From positions 4,251,225 to 4,315,224 of the forward strand of contig JAJEKV010000078.1 of assembly GCA_021234155.1 (NCBI GenBank): a stretch of 64,000 bases of DNA. The letters run 5' to 3'. Positions 34,171 through 43,291 of this stretch are shown in pieces. The position numbers and the translations under genes were made by a program. The notes beneath the pieces were generated by a model. The model had not been told where the DNA came from. It was given only the letters and a program-made list of their open reading frames with translations, and did no database searches. Within the stretch, counting starts at the first letter, position 1, and each line of letters opens with the position of its first letter. Origin of the DNA: Isoetes taiwanensis. Its lineage: Eukaryota; Streptophyta; Lycopodiopsida; Isoetales; Isoetaceae.

Positions 34171-35813
34171 TTTTCAAGCTGTAAGAGCGAAATAAAGCAA
34201 AGTGTAGCAAGAAAATACCTTCCACCGGGTTACATTTGTTTCGGTTGGGCCTTGTGGTGGGCAGCCAAAAGCTTTGTGTTGATTTCTCAGCTGTTGGAGT
34301 TTTTCGATAAGAGGCTCCCTGTAAACAGTATCAGCTATTATTTCGTTACACTGTATAGAGAGCTGGATATATTCTTTATCCGTGAGATTTCCATTCAGGA
34401 TCCTGGACCTCCTCCTCGCATAGGCTTTAGCAAACTCTAGACGTTGAGCGATCTCTCCTACCATTGAAAGGAGAACCTGAGCAGCAAAGATGCTGTGGTT
34501 TCCAGATATAATATAAAAAATTTTTCCAACCAGATCCTCTGGCTTTGACCAAGTTACTCGTTTCCTGCATGGAGCATTAAGTGTCACCTTCGAGCAAACT
34601 TAACAGAAAGCAAAGAATGAAGCTACTTACCATGTAATAGGATCGAAAGGCACCAAGTCTGCAGGTGTCAGAACTTCAGTTGGACATGTTTTGAAGCTCT
34701 TGACCAACGTGTGCACATGGTCATTGAGTGAGTCCGTAAGGCCATGTTAGCCGGGGCAGATTCACAATAAAAAATGCTGACCGTCATAAACCAGTTTACA
34801 CCCATAGGATAAAACTTTTTAAATTGCTCCAGTTTCAGTGCTGTCTGCTCAGCAAGTTTCTTTTCTTCTTCTGGATTAAATTTTAAAGCATAGGGAATCC
34901 TAGTGGCTATCGGCCACGTAAGAGCAGATGATGCTGCATCATGTCGGTCAGATGACGATGGAGTTGTGGATGTGGATGCGGTCTCTAAACTGCCCAATGG
35001 CAATTTTATTTTAAATGGTCTAATTTTCTGGGACGGAGGATCAACAGGTGCTGGCATAATCATCTTGGGCGCCATGGGATCGACAACGGCAGAAGCAGTG
35101 GGGTTAACAGGTGTAATGGGGTCTTCGAGCTCAACAGGGGACTTAGGGGCAGATGATTCACCTATTGCAGCTAATGGGATGACGCTCCTTTTCTTTGCTG
35201 TCGCTCGCAACCAGTTGGTATCCATCCTCTGTGGCATCTTGTTGTCTCTTGTGGCCTTGATAGCACAGGACGGAGGTTTTTTATCGGAGGCTAGCATTTA
35301 CTGAAGCCTACCAGTATATCCCTGTTTCCTTTAATACTTGACAACGCTAATGAATCGTAGGAAGGGAGGGTCCAGCCAAAGCCCTTTGCGCTAGTTGGTG
35401 CCCCTTTACCACTGGCAGGTTTGTTCGTCTTGCTTGCAAGCATCATATTCGGGTCATAGCTTTGCCAGCGTAAAATGTACTCAACAAATGCCAACTGTTG
35501 TGTGTCTTCCACGCTGCAGATAAGGGCGTCCTGGACGTTGTTCTTCGTCCCCTCCCACATGGCTATGACGATACCCATTTGTTCAGTCGATTCCATATCC
35601 TTGCCATTTCTTATAAATAGGCATAAATCCTTTCTTCGATCACCTTTTGTCTGCGGTATAGCCTGTGCAATTTCTATGCACCACCTACGGGTAGGGCCCG
35701 GAGTTACTATGCTTAATGGGCTCCATGTTGGGGCCACACGGTAACCCAGAGCTGCAGAGAAAAAACGTATCAACGAAAATATTCGGAGGCATAGACAACC
35801 TAAGAGATAAACA

Positions 35814-36047
35814 AAATCGCGACCGCGATTTCTCCAAGCACTTGGAGATAGGTAGTTGATACTATTGACAAAGAATTCAAATCAAGAACATTAGAACTAA
35901 ACAAAAGCGCGGCGGCGTTTTTGACGAGCACGCACAGTTCCTATCTACACAATGAAATTCCTAAAGGAGATCGCGGCCGCGATCCTTCGAACAAGGCCTT
36001 TGCTATATTTGTTGGAGGCCAAGCTCAGAAGGATCGCGGTCGCGATC
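35814..36047 (+). repeat. Palindromic GC elements, copies 4-7
   Basis: Copies are at 35814-35831 (AAATCGCGACCGCGATTT), 35904-35920 (AAAGCGCGGCGGCGTTT), 35969-35984 (GATCGCGGCCGCGATC) and 36032-36047 (GATCGCGGTCGCGATC). Each is followed by a related flank (CTCCAAGCA, TTGACGAGCA, CTTCGAACA, GTGTCGAGCG). They lie upstream of the first detected exon of the ParB/methyltransferase-like gene, spaced 60-90 bases apart. All read in the same direction, opposite to that gene. Confidence 0.88.
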
Positions 36048-36244
36048 GTGTCGAGCGTGGCCGACCCTTGAACTACGTAATGAAGTGCTCGACTCAAAGA
36101 TCGCTAAAAGAAAGCGCGGAAATTACCTTGTTGGAGGGCTTGCTGGCGAGCCATGAAGGCGCTGATTCTTGGACGCAGGCGCGGCTTCCGGTCGAGGCGC
36201 TGAAAATTTTCGCGAGAATTCTAGAAAGTGTTTATATATAGGGT

Positions 36245-36460
36245 ATGAATTTATGACGGGCGCCGGTATTAATGACGGGCGCATTAATGACTGCCGGGTA
36301 TTAAATACGGGCACATTAATGATCGACGCGGTGTTTATGACGACGGGCGATTAATGTGGCTTCGGTATTAATGACTGACGGGCGCATTAATGACTGACGG
36401 CCGTGAACATTGTGGGTAAATAGTGAATGGACTTGACAACGACGGGCGCATTAATGACTG
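36245..36460. repeat. Degenerate ATTAATGAC minisatellite
   Basis: ATTAATGAC or close variants recur about eight times between 36268 and 36460, alternating with GGGCGC and GACTGACGG words (ATTAATGACGGGCGC type). The spacing is irregular, 15-45 bases. It lies between the palindrome cluster and the next AT-rich spacer. Confidence 0.75.
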
Positions 36461-37061
36461 AGATCCGCATAACTGACGACGTACAGATGTCTGACGGACG
36501 GCAGGAGGGCGTAAGAATGGGATGATATTGACGTGTGACCAACAGTCAACGTCAAGATAATGCCATGTCGTAACCATAATTACTCATGTTCAAACATTTT
36601 CGAATTCAAATTCATACATTTTGAATTTGCATTCAGAACCCAATGAGAAACTTATTCATAGGCGCTTCATTCCAATTTTGTGGGCGCTCCGTTGCCGATT
36701 GTGGGCGCTGCTTGTTGTTTTGTGGGCGCTGTGCCTGGGGGAGCAGGCGACCTCAGATTTGCGAAGTTTTTGCTCGATTCGAAAGGTTCAATTCAATTTC
36801 CTATATCTGCGTATTTCCTGTTCGATCCAATTTTCAATTTGCCTGTTCAGATACATGTGTAGATGCATGTTCAGATGCATGTTAAGATGCCCCTTTGTTT
36901 GCATGTATTTGGTATGCATATCTGTGGAGTTCTCTATTGAATCTGTGGAGTTCTCGATTGAATCTGAAGCACACATTGAGTAGTTTGCCCACCTGATGCA
37001 AAAATTGGCTATACACCTCCAATTGCCACATCATTTGTTAAGGGCGCATTCACTTGATTTA
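36461..37061. other. Repeat-rich spacer
   Basis: It holds TGTGGGCGCT words three times (36679-36732), TTCAGATGCATGT-type repeats (36847-36890) and a 21-bp tandem pair starting ATCTGTGGAGTTCTC (about 36920-36962). No gene was recognised. Confidence 0.55.
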
Positions 37062-37380
37062 TTTACGAAGGAGGACATTGGCATGATTCATTGATGTTTT
37101 ATCCTGAAGCAGCATTTCAAAGGCTCACCATTGGTCACATAGTTTCATCTCTGTAAGATCGCGGTGGCAATCTTGTCAAGCCACTTCAGTTGTCCGATCA
37201 TAATCACTTCAGATGCATGTTTAGATCCCTGTTTCGGTGCATGTTTAGATGCCTGTTTCTTTACGAAGGGGAATATTATCATGATTCATTGATGTTTTAT
37301 CCTGAAACAGCAATTGAAAGGCTCACCATCGGTCAAAACGTTTCACCTAACCAAAATCGCCGCGGCGATCTTCTCGAGCA
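37062..37380 (+). repeat. ~120-bp direct duplication, each copy ending in a GC palindrome
   Basis: Copy 1 (37062-37181) and copy 2 (37260-37380) share TTTACGAAGG, CATGATTCATTGATGTTTTA and AAGGCTCACCAT. Both end with a palindromic element at the same internal position: 37156-37173 AGATCGCGGTGGCAATCT and 37354-37371 AAATCGCCGCGGCGATCT. The palindromes differ more than the rest of the unit. The spacer between copies has TTTAGATGCATGT repeats. Confidence 0.85.
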
Positions 37381-37451
37381 AATTTAAGGTAATATGTACT
37401 CTCATGTCAAATGCCCCTATTGTTGTTCCAGACTTAAGATTTGGTCCACTG

Positions 37452-37467
37452 GATCGTGGCCGCGATT
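37452..37467 (+). repeat. Palindromic GC element, copy 10
   Basis: GATCGTGGCCGCGATT, one change from the perfect palindrome, lies 34 bases upstream of the exon starting at 37501. Confidence 0.8.
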
Positions 37468-37500
37468 TATAACACTACTTTCTCATGTTATTGTTGCAGG

Positions 37501-37840
37501 ATGGAGCTAAAGTGCATGTCATACAATGGCAATAAAGTTGCCGAGGGCAAAGTCCACAGCTTTACTACTCATCATAATTTGCCCCTGCCTGAGGGATTCA
37601 AGGTCGTGTCGCTAGAAAGTATTTTCAATGGAGATCTGCCGTTGCCCTATCCTGAACCTGAGATTGATACACTTGAAGAGTCAAAGGGGTCATTTATTCT
37701 TTGGCTCAGCAATGACATCTCAGACCCAGAAACTGCAGTAGATAATGCCGTCACACCACCGGCACAGGTTAAATGCATAAATTGGTTGTGCATTGAAGAC
37801 AAAGATGCAGAGCCTGAGGCATGCCCTCGACATGAAGGTA
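37501..37840 (+). CDS. Exon resembling a plant transposon-associated domain
   Basis: The acceptor TTATTGTTGCAG precedes 37501 and a donor-like AAG|GTATTTC follows 37839. The frame reads M-E-L-K-C-M then V-A-E-G-K-V, L-P-L-P-E-G-F-K-V-V-S-L-E-S-I, L-P-Y-P and K-G-S-F-I-L-W-L-S-N-D-I. The pattern of V-A-x-G, a P-L-G-like turn, P at L-x-x-P, and S-x-I-x-W-P ending resembles the C-terminal domain of proteins in plant CACTA-like transposons. The match is by pattern only. Upstream and downstream exons were not found. It may belong to the same mobile unit as the ParB-like gene on the other strand. Confidence 0.4.
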
Positions 37841-37855
37841 TTTCAAGAGAGGAAC

Positions 37856-38775
37856 TCATGGAGAAGACTTGCTCGTTGTTGCACGAGTGTTGTGGTCAAC
37901 CATATGCATCGGGCGTGCAGTTGCCGACATGAAGTTGGGAGAAGAGTTCTTGGGTGTGACAATTATGAGGTTGTATCCAATGCCAGAAAGAACGTCTATG
38001 AGATGCCAGGCTTGTGCCGAGGCACCCCAACCTATCTCATCTTCATCTTCTGAAGTCTCTTCATCCTCCACAATGGTCTTTTTCCTTGGCCTCTTCTTCC
38101 TCCCATTCTGCATCTCTTTCCTCTTCTCCTCCCTCTCTAATCTGGCCTTCTCTTTTCTTGCCTTATCCTCCTCTTTCTTCTTAGCCCTCTCCTCTCTCAA
38201 CCTTGCTTTGTCTTCTACTAATTTCTTTCTTAACTCCTTGGCCTCCTCTAACTGTTTTAGATGCTCTATTTTTGCTGCCACAAACTCATCAGAAGTTACA
38301 TAAAGCTTTTTCTTTAGTGCAGGTGGAAGTCTGCATGATTTTCTTACAGCCTTAGACCCCTCGTTGCAATGCAAACTTGCAGCTCTGGCCAACGTTTGCA
38401 GGCCAGCAGAAGGTGCCTCAGAATGTGGCACAATTGGATTGCCATTTGCTAAATCATTTGCACCTGGATTGGCTGCTGCATTCTCACCTGGATTGGCTGC
38501 TGCATTCTCTCTTGCATCCTCACCTGCATTAGAATTAACATCATCACCCTCTTCTCCATCACCTTCTCCATCCTCACAAGATCCTTGCTTGGAAGATCAT
38601 CTGGTCTGGCTTGGATGTTAGCAGAAGTATTCTTCTTCTTCTTATGAGCAGCAGAGGCACTAGCAACATGCTCATTAGCAACTCCTATAGAATTAGGAGC
38701 AGGCTGTGGTGGTGCAGCAACAACCCTATTTCTTCTAAGTTGCATGGTAAGGAGTATCAAGCAAGAAGAATGCAA
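37856..38775 (-). CDS. Lysine/glutamate-rich coiled-coil protein, unknown, one frameshift
   Basis: The minus strand reads an Ala/Asn/Gly-rich N-terminal part starting M-Q-L-R-R-N-R near 38744, then after a frame change near 38570 an E-N-A-A-A-N-P-G repeat, then a long charged helix (K-A-R-L-R-E-E-R-A-K-K-K type, about residues 95-160) ending K-K-R-P-R-K-K and an acidic D-E-E-T-S-E-D-E-D-E patch. The basic cluster could be a nuclear localisation signal. No enzymatic motif is visible. It shares orientation with the ParB-like gene, but its relation to it is unknown. Confidence 0.4.
38460..38515. repeat. 26-bp tandem duplication in coding sequence
   Basis: CACCTGGATTGGCTGCTGCA recurs with a 27-base period, giving two E-N-A-A-A-N-P-G units in the minus-strand protein. 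Confidence 0.85.
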
Positions 38776-38829
38776 GATACCAGCAAGGAGGATTAAGCAC
38801 CTTGGACCTGCAAAACGAATAAGCAATCA

Positions 38830-40215
38830 GCAACATGCACAAAGTAGAGAATCAAATGGAGACATAATCTCAAATGCTTACCAAGCAAGCTTTGAAACAA
38901 AATGCTAACCATTTGTGAGCCAGTGTGCAGGTGGAAGTGTTCTTGGGCGCTCAACATTTTATACCTCTAAAACAAAGCATTCCATGTTCAAAGTTGCCAC
39001 AGTAGCAGCTTCAAGCCAAGCATTGAATGGAGTAGATTTTGCCATGCAAGTGATCCTTCTTCTCAACCGCAAGATCAAGCATTCTAATGTGCTGGATCAT
39101 GTCCTGAAAGGGCGCCCAAGAACACTTTGAAAATTTGAACTCACTACTAATGGAGGGAATGAAATCAAAATTCAAAATTATTGCATGATCCTAGCATTTC
39201 TATTGTCAAATGCATGAAGCAATACTACCTGGATCCCAAAGCAGCCGCCTAAGTTAAGATTCTTAGTCTTGGAGCTGCTGCAACAAGCATAGCAGGTGAG
39301 GGCAGAAGGTGCGCCAACAAGGGCTACGGTAGTAGCCATGCAGGGCCAGCTGAAATCCGGCCAGGGCTGAGCATAATCCATGGCGGCGCATTCAAGCGCC
39401 ATGAAGAACAGAGTCGCCGCCTAAACAGAGTTCGTCGGTGCGCCAAACCCTAATCTCAATCGTGCCAAACAGGTAAGAACCCTAAACCGGCTAGGGTCTC
39501 CACGTCGCCAAGTCACCGGCCAATATGTGCCCACGTGGATTCGCCATCGATGGGCCTATCGCCATTCATGGACCACTCCCCTTAAAAAAGCCAGAAACAA
39601 AGGGCAAACATACACTACAAAAACACGAATAACATATCTGGCCTTTCCTGTGATAACCCGCATGTCCAGTGCTCTAGCCGCTCTAGCCGCCTAGATTGTC
39701 CAGAGAACTTGGTTGAAATGAAAACGGCCAGCAGCAATTCAAGACATCGCCAAAAGCCAGAAAGCTAGAGTCAGACTGGAGAATCGCTTCCTCAATAAAT
39801 CAAAAGCAGAATCCCTTCCTCAACAAATCAAAAGCTGAAAAGCAAAAACCCAAATCGCCTGAAAGCAAAGGCTACGAAATCTAATAGATCAAAACAAGTA
39901 AAAACTCTGAATAGAGATGATTGAAACAAAAACCCGTTGGGCAGAAACAATGAATGAGGTTAAAAAATGTATTGGGTAAAGAGAGAAAAACTTGTGGAGC
40001 CAAAGATGAATGGAATGGAATGGAAAGGAGCTCAAGAGAACTCCGTACAACAACAAGATTCAGCTCAGAGGAAACGCCGATGAGGAATGCAGGAAGACAC
40101 AAGGCTTTTATGGGAGAAAAGGCCAAAGAAAGCCTGCGCTATAGCAGGCTTGTGCCAAAGAAAGCTTGGATCCAAAAGCAGAGCTGGCGCCAAAATTGGC
40201 GTCCCTTTCCCTAGA
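38830..40215. other. Unassigned stretch with a possible minus-strand exon
   Basis: A minus-strand frame at about 39226-39402 starts M-A-L-E-C-A-A-M-D-Y-A-Q-P-W-P-D-F and reaches a donor-like ATCCAG|GTAGTA. It could be a first exon of the gene downstream on that strand. It is cysteine-containing and unrecognised. The rest has no recognisable content. Confidence 0.35.
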
Positions 40216-40218
40216 CTG

Positions 40219-40250
40219 ATGGTTCTCTTCTATATAAGAAGAGAACCATT
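40219..40250. repeat. Perfect 13-bp-arm hairpin with TATATA loop
   Basis: ATGGTTCTCTTCT is followed by ATATA and the exact reverse complement AGAAGAGAACCAT. The loop overlaps a TATATAAG box, so it could also be a core promoter. A short frame downstream (to 40422) is unrecognised. Confidence 0.8.
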
Positions 40251-40429
40251 GCATTCTTGTCTGCCCATATCAGTGTTTCCTTTCATTTCACCTCGGTTTT
40301 CCAGATTAGCCTGTTCGGTAAAATCATTTGAGTTCGATCCAAATCATCCGATGCCCTCAAATTTCTGGCATAAGCCTCTGCCAGACCATGATCTAAATGA
40401 AGTTGAGGCATACAGGAAGTAGCTTGACA

Positions 40430-42235
40430 TTGGATCTATATTGCTTGCCAGTCTGCTATAGAAAAGAGAGAGTGAAGATCTGAATCCACCTCTTCCACCC
40501 TGATGTTTTATGGGTCTCGATCAACACTGTTTCATTTACCGCAGCTTCCGATCTAGTAATGGATGCTCTGACAAAGAAAGTTGTTGAATAAAGTATCTGA
40601 ATCACATTGTCTTCCACTCATCCTCCTCTTCTCTCTGCCTTATCCTTATCCTCCTCTACTTGGTCGCTATTTGGATGCTCCTTCCTTCCCTTGATCTGCT
40701 CTCCCCTTAATATCCTTGATGTCCTTTTTTTATTTATAAAAGGTAATTGTTCCCTATTTTAACCTAAAGGTTATACTTGAATAACCTTTGCCTTTTTTTT
40801 ATTATAAGATCACCGGGCATAAGGATGCTACAGGCGTCCACTTTTGGAACCAACTAAAGTACTTACACTAGGTACTTCAGGACTGGTACTATTTCCTTGT
40901 AAGATCAGAACTACTTCAAAAATTCAAAGCAAAGATCAAAGCATTTTATTGTAAGGTTAAATAAAGACAAGACTATCAGCAATAGTCAAAATGAATGCAT
41001 CCAATTTAACACTTATTAGTTATTGAGACAATAAACAAGTACCAAGTACCAAGTACGAAGTACCCATATTAGGTACTTTGCTAGGTAGTTTTATGGTCCC
41101 TAAATAATTTTTTTTTTGGTACATAGTAGCATATTTGTGCCCATCTTTAACCTTCTTTATTAAAAAAAGGATAATGTTGGTATTTGGGCTAGAAGACCGC
41201 ATGCATTGTTCCGTCTACCCTGTTGCACAATTTTTTGATATGTATTTTCCTTTATTGCGCCCTTTCTTTGCTCTGTCCATTTATGTTTGGAATCCATCCC
41301 TCTTCTAACTATGGATTCCTTAGCGATATTGTTGCATCTCTTTCTAATGGATTTTTTCTGAACCTAAGCTTTCCTTCAATAGATGAGTTTTTTCCAAGCT
41401 TCATCTGCTTTGGCAAATTCACAAAGTTGAAAGGTAATTTCTATTGGAGTTCTATGGGGAAGATTCATAATCTGGGCTCTATAGAAGGGAAAACCTTATC
41501 TAGAACATATTAATATTTTTATGCAGATTTCAAGAGGCAATGTGCAACAAAAATAAAATCTAATTGTTGTTGGGCGATCATGTCAAACATCAAGGCAAAT
41601 TGCCTGATGACATGAGAGTTAGAATATGTGAGGGAATATTTTAATTCATATATTAAATGGGTTATGACACCATAGTGCGACACCAAAGAAATGAAGTCAT
41701 GCCCATCCTGACTTGCAATCATGACTGGAAAATAAAGGAGCATTGCTGAGGTTTAACGCAACTTCCTAGCAGATAACAAGCCTTGATGGTAAGCACAATC
41801 ATTGTATGAATCAAGCAGGATATAGATCTCTTGGTCTCTATATCAATGGACTAAGGATTTCTCTTGGATTACGAAGAAGTGAAAGGATACTTTTAATGCC
41901 TTATATACAGAACATGAATATGGTAAAGCTTAAGACCATGATAGAGGTTTTTGAAAAGGTACTTTTGATGACTTAATGCAGAAATTAGTGCTATCTTATG
42001 ATGATTCAGTTTGACATGCCAAAACTACCTTCATTAACTACTATGCAGTTGAATTTCCTACTAAGCATGATTTCATTAATTGGAGAAAATAACGCAATTT
42101 TGAGAATTTTAAGCACACCTAATTTGCTCAAGCACAAATACTTTCACCTAGTTCTCGAGCCCAAGAAACATGAGGTAATTAACATACACATATACATACA
42201 AATTATGTGTTATACTTGTACGTGTACATGATACT
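40430..42235. other. AT-rich stretch without recognised gene
   Basis: Short frames only. AAGTACCAAGTACC-type short repeats occur at 41037-41060. Nothing was recognised. Confidence 0.4.
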
Positions 42236-42341
42236 TGTAGAAGCCCAATAATGGCCCTACATTCTACACCAATAATTCACATCAATAATTTTACTCCACT
42301 ATAAAAACAGTTCGACTCGGGGGGTAGAGGTCATTCATCTT

Positions 42342-42588
42342 CCATGGCTTCCTCGATGCCTCGTCCAGAGCACATCCGATCTTTCAAGTGCTACTTGAGC
42401 TACAACGATCTGAAGCTAATGCGCTTAGAAATGGTATTAATCTTGATCCATGGCTCCAATCTAAAGTCGATGGTCCCGCGCTAGTGCTTGCAAGTCACTT
42501 TCGTGTTGTGGTCCACATTTATCGGGCTTCCCCGATCGAGATCTATGAGTCGAATAGCATCACGAGCTTTGGTGTTGATGATGAGTGA
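42342..42588 (+). pseudogene. Small gene, first tandem copy (possibly OTU-like)
   Basis: The promoter has CACTATAAAA at 42298 and an ATG at 42342 (M-A-S-S-M-P-R). That frame soon stops; the longer conserved reading (L-D-P-W-L-Q, then F-R-V-V-V-H-I-Y, then G-V-D-D-E and stop at 42588) is in another frame. Aligned with the second copy (L-D-P-Y-L-R), the pattern of an L-D-x-x-L stretch followed by a hydrophobic strand vaguely recalls OTU-type peptidases, but no catalytic triad is visible. Confidence 0.3.
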
Positions 42589-42874
42589 ATCAGATCCGCC
42601 GGGATATAATAATGACATGAGTAGCTATGAACTATGTATTACACTCAATGTTATCAGTGATGACTACTGTATTTGTTTATGATATAATAATGGTATGAGC
42701 ACCTATGAACTATGTTTTAAAAGCATACATACGAAAGATGTATTATACTTGTATGTATACAACAATCTTATACACACGCAATAATGGCGGTAAGTCTACC
42801 CCAATAATTCACCTCAATAATTCTACCTCACTATAAAAGCTTCTCACTTCGGGGCTAAAGTTCACTCATCTCCC

Positions 42875-43069
42875 ATGGATTTCTCGCCTTCATCAGTTCA
42901 CCACATCGAGGCGATCAAGTGCTCAATGAGCCACTCTGATCTTGTTGGTTGCCTAGACAGGCATCTTCTTCTTGATCCCTACCTGCGAAGAAAAGCTTTG
43001 GGCGCTGAGATTCGTTGCCCTGCGTCAATTCATGTTATGATCCATCTAATTTGGCTTCCGAGCGCATGA
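42875..43069 (+). CDS. Small gene, second tandem copy (possibly OTU-like)
   Basis: The start ATG at 42875 follows the TATA box CACTATAAAA at 42829 at normal distance. The 64-residue product (M-D-F-S-P, then L-L-L-D-P-Y-L-R-R-K-A-L-G-A-E-I, then I-H-V-M-I-H-L-I-W-L) ends early. Beyond the stop another frame continues to resemble the first copy, so a frameshift near 43065 is likely. Function unknown. Confidence 0.3.
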   Translation: MDFSPSSVHHIEAIKCSMSHSDLVGCLDRHLLLDPYLRRKALGAEIRCPASIHVMIHLIWLPSA

Positions 43070-43291
43070 GCTATGAGATATCAGGGATCACTACTACAGA
43101 TCCTGAAGATGAATGAATCACTTGTTCAACATGTTATAGTGTAAGAGCTCTTGTGTTAAGATGAAAAATGCAAGACGCATCACCTATATAAGATGCAAGT
43201 TTGTTTAAGATATATTATGATATAATAGTTATGTAGAAGAAAAGTTGTGTTGCTGAGTGGATGAATAATGCATATCTTACCTTAAATAGCC

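Larger units (their letters stand above)
32191..35751 (-). pseudogene. ParB-like / DNA methyltransferase-like gene, multi-exon and degraded
   Basis: Read on the minus strand, blocks in order are an N-terminal domain (35751-35291, acceptor TTCTCTGCAG at 35752), a basic/proline-rich linker (35297-34760), a ParB-like domain (about 34760-34174), a linker (34130-33819) and a methyltransferase-like domain (33791-32820) with an acidic helical tail to 32191. The ParB-like part shows L-T-P-A-D-L-V-P-F-D-P then I-I-S-G-N-H-S-I-F-A-A-Q. The enzyme part has V-F-I-D-M-R in place of the D-P-P-Y/W motif, then V-Y-H-L-V-I-F-M, and only later the SAM motif C-V-L-D-F-F-S-A-G-T-A-S with F-E-F-D. That is the permuted (beta) order of N4/N6 DNA methylases. 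Frame changes near 35290, 34740, 34090, 33810 and 33290 and a TAG at about 32988 indicate decay. I know no named plant gene of this make-up. Confidence 0.55.
42236..43125 (+). repeat. ~530-bp tandem duplication carrying two small genes
   Basis: The second unit (from about 42760) repeats the first (from about 42236) through AATAATGGC, CCAATAATTCAC and CAATAATT, the TATA box CACTATAAAA (42298 and 42829), the leader CATCT and the start codon region. Divergence rises inside the coding parts. Confidence 0.8.

Noticed and set aside
36789-36976. Minus-strand frame with D-S-I-E-N-S-T repeats
   Set aside because: It is generated by a tandem DNA repeat and has no conserved counterpart.
31890-37470. 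CRISPR-like array from the repeated palindromes
   Set aside because: Spacing is irregular, the sequence is a plant nuclear region and there are no Cas genes.
39614-39630. CACTA transposon terminus (CACTACAAAAACACG)
   Set aside because: No inverted partner or 3-bp target duplication was found.
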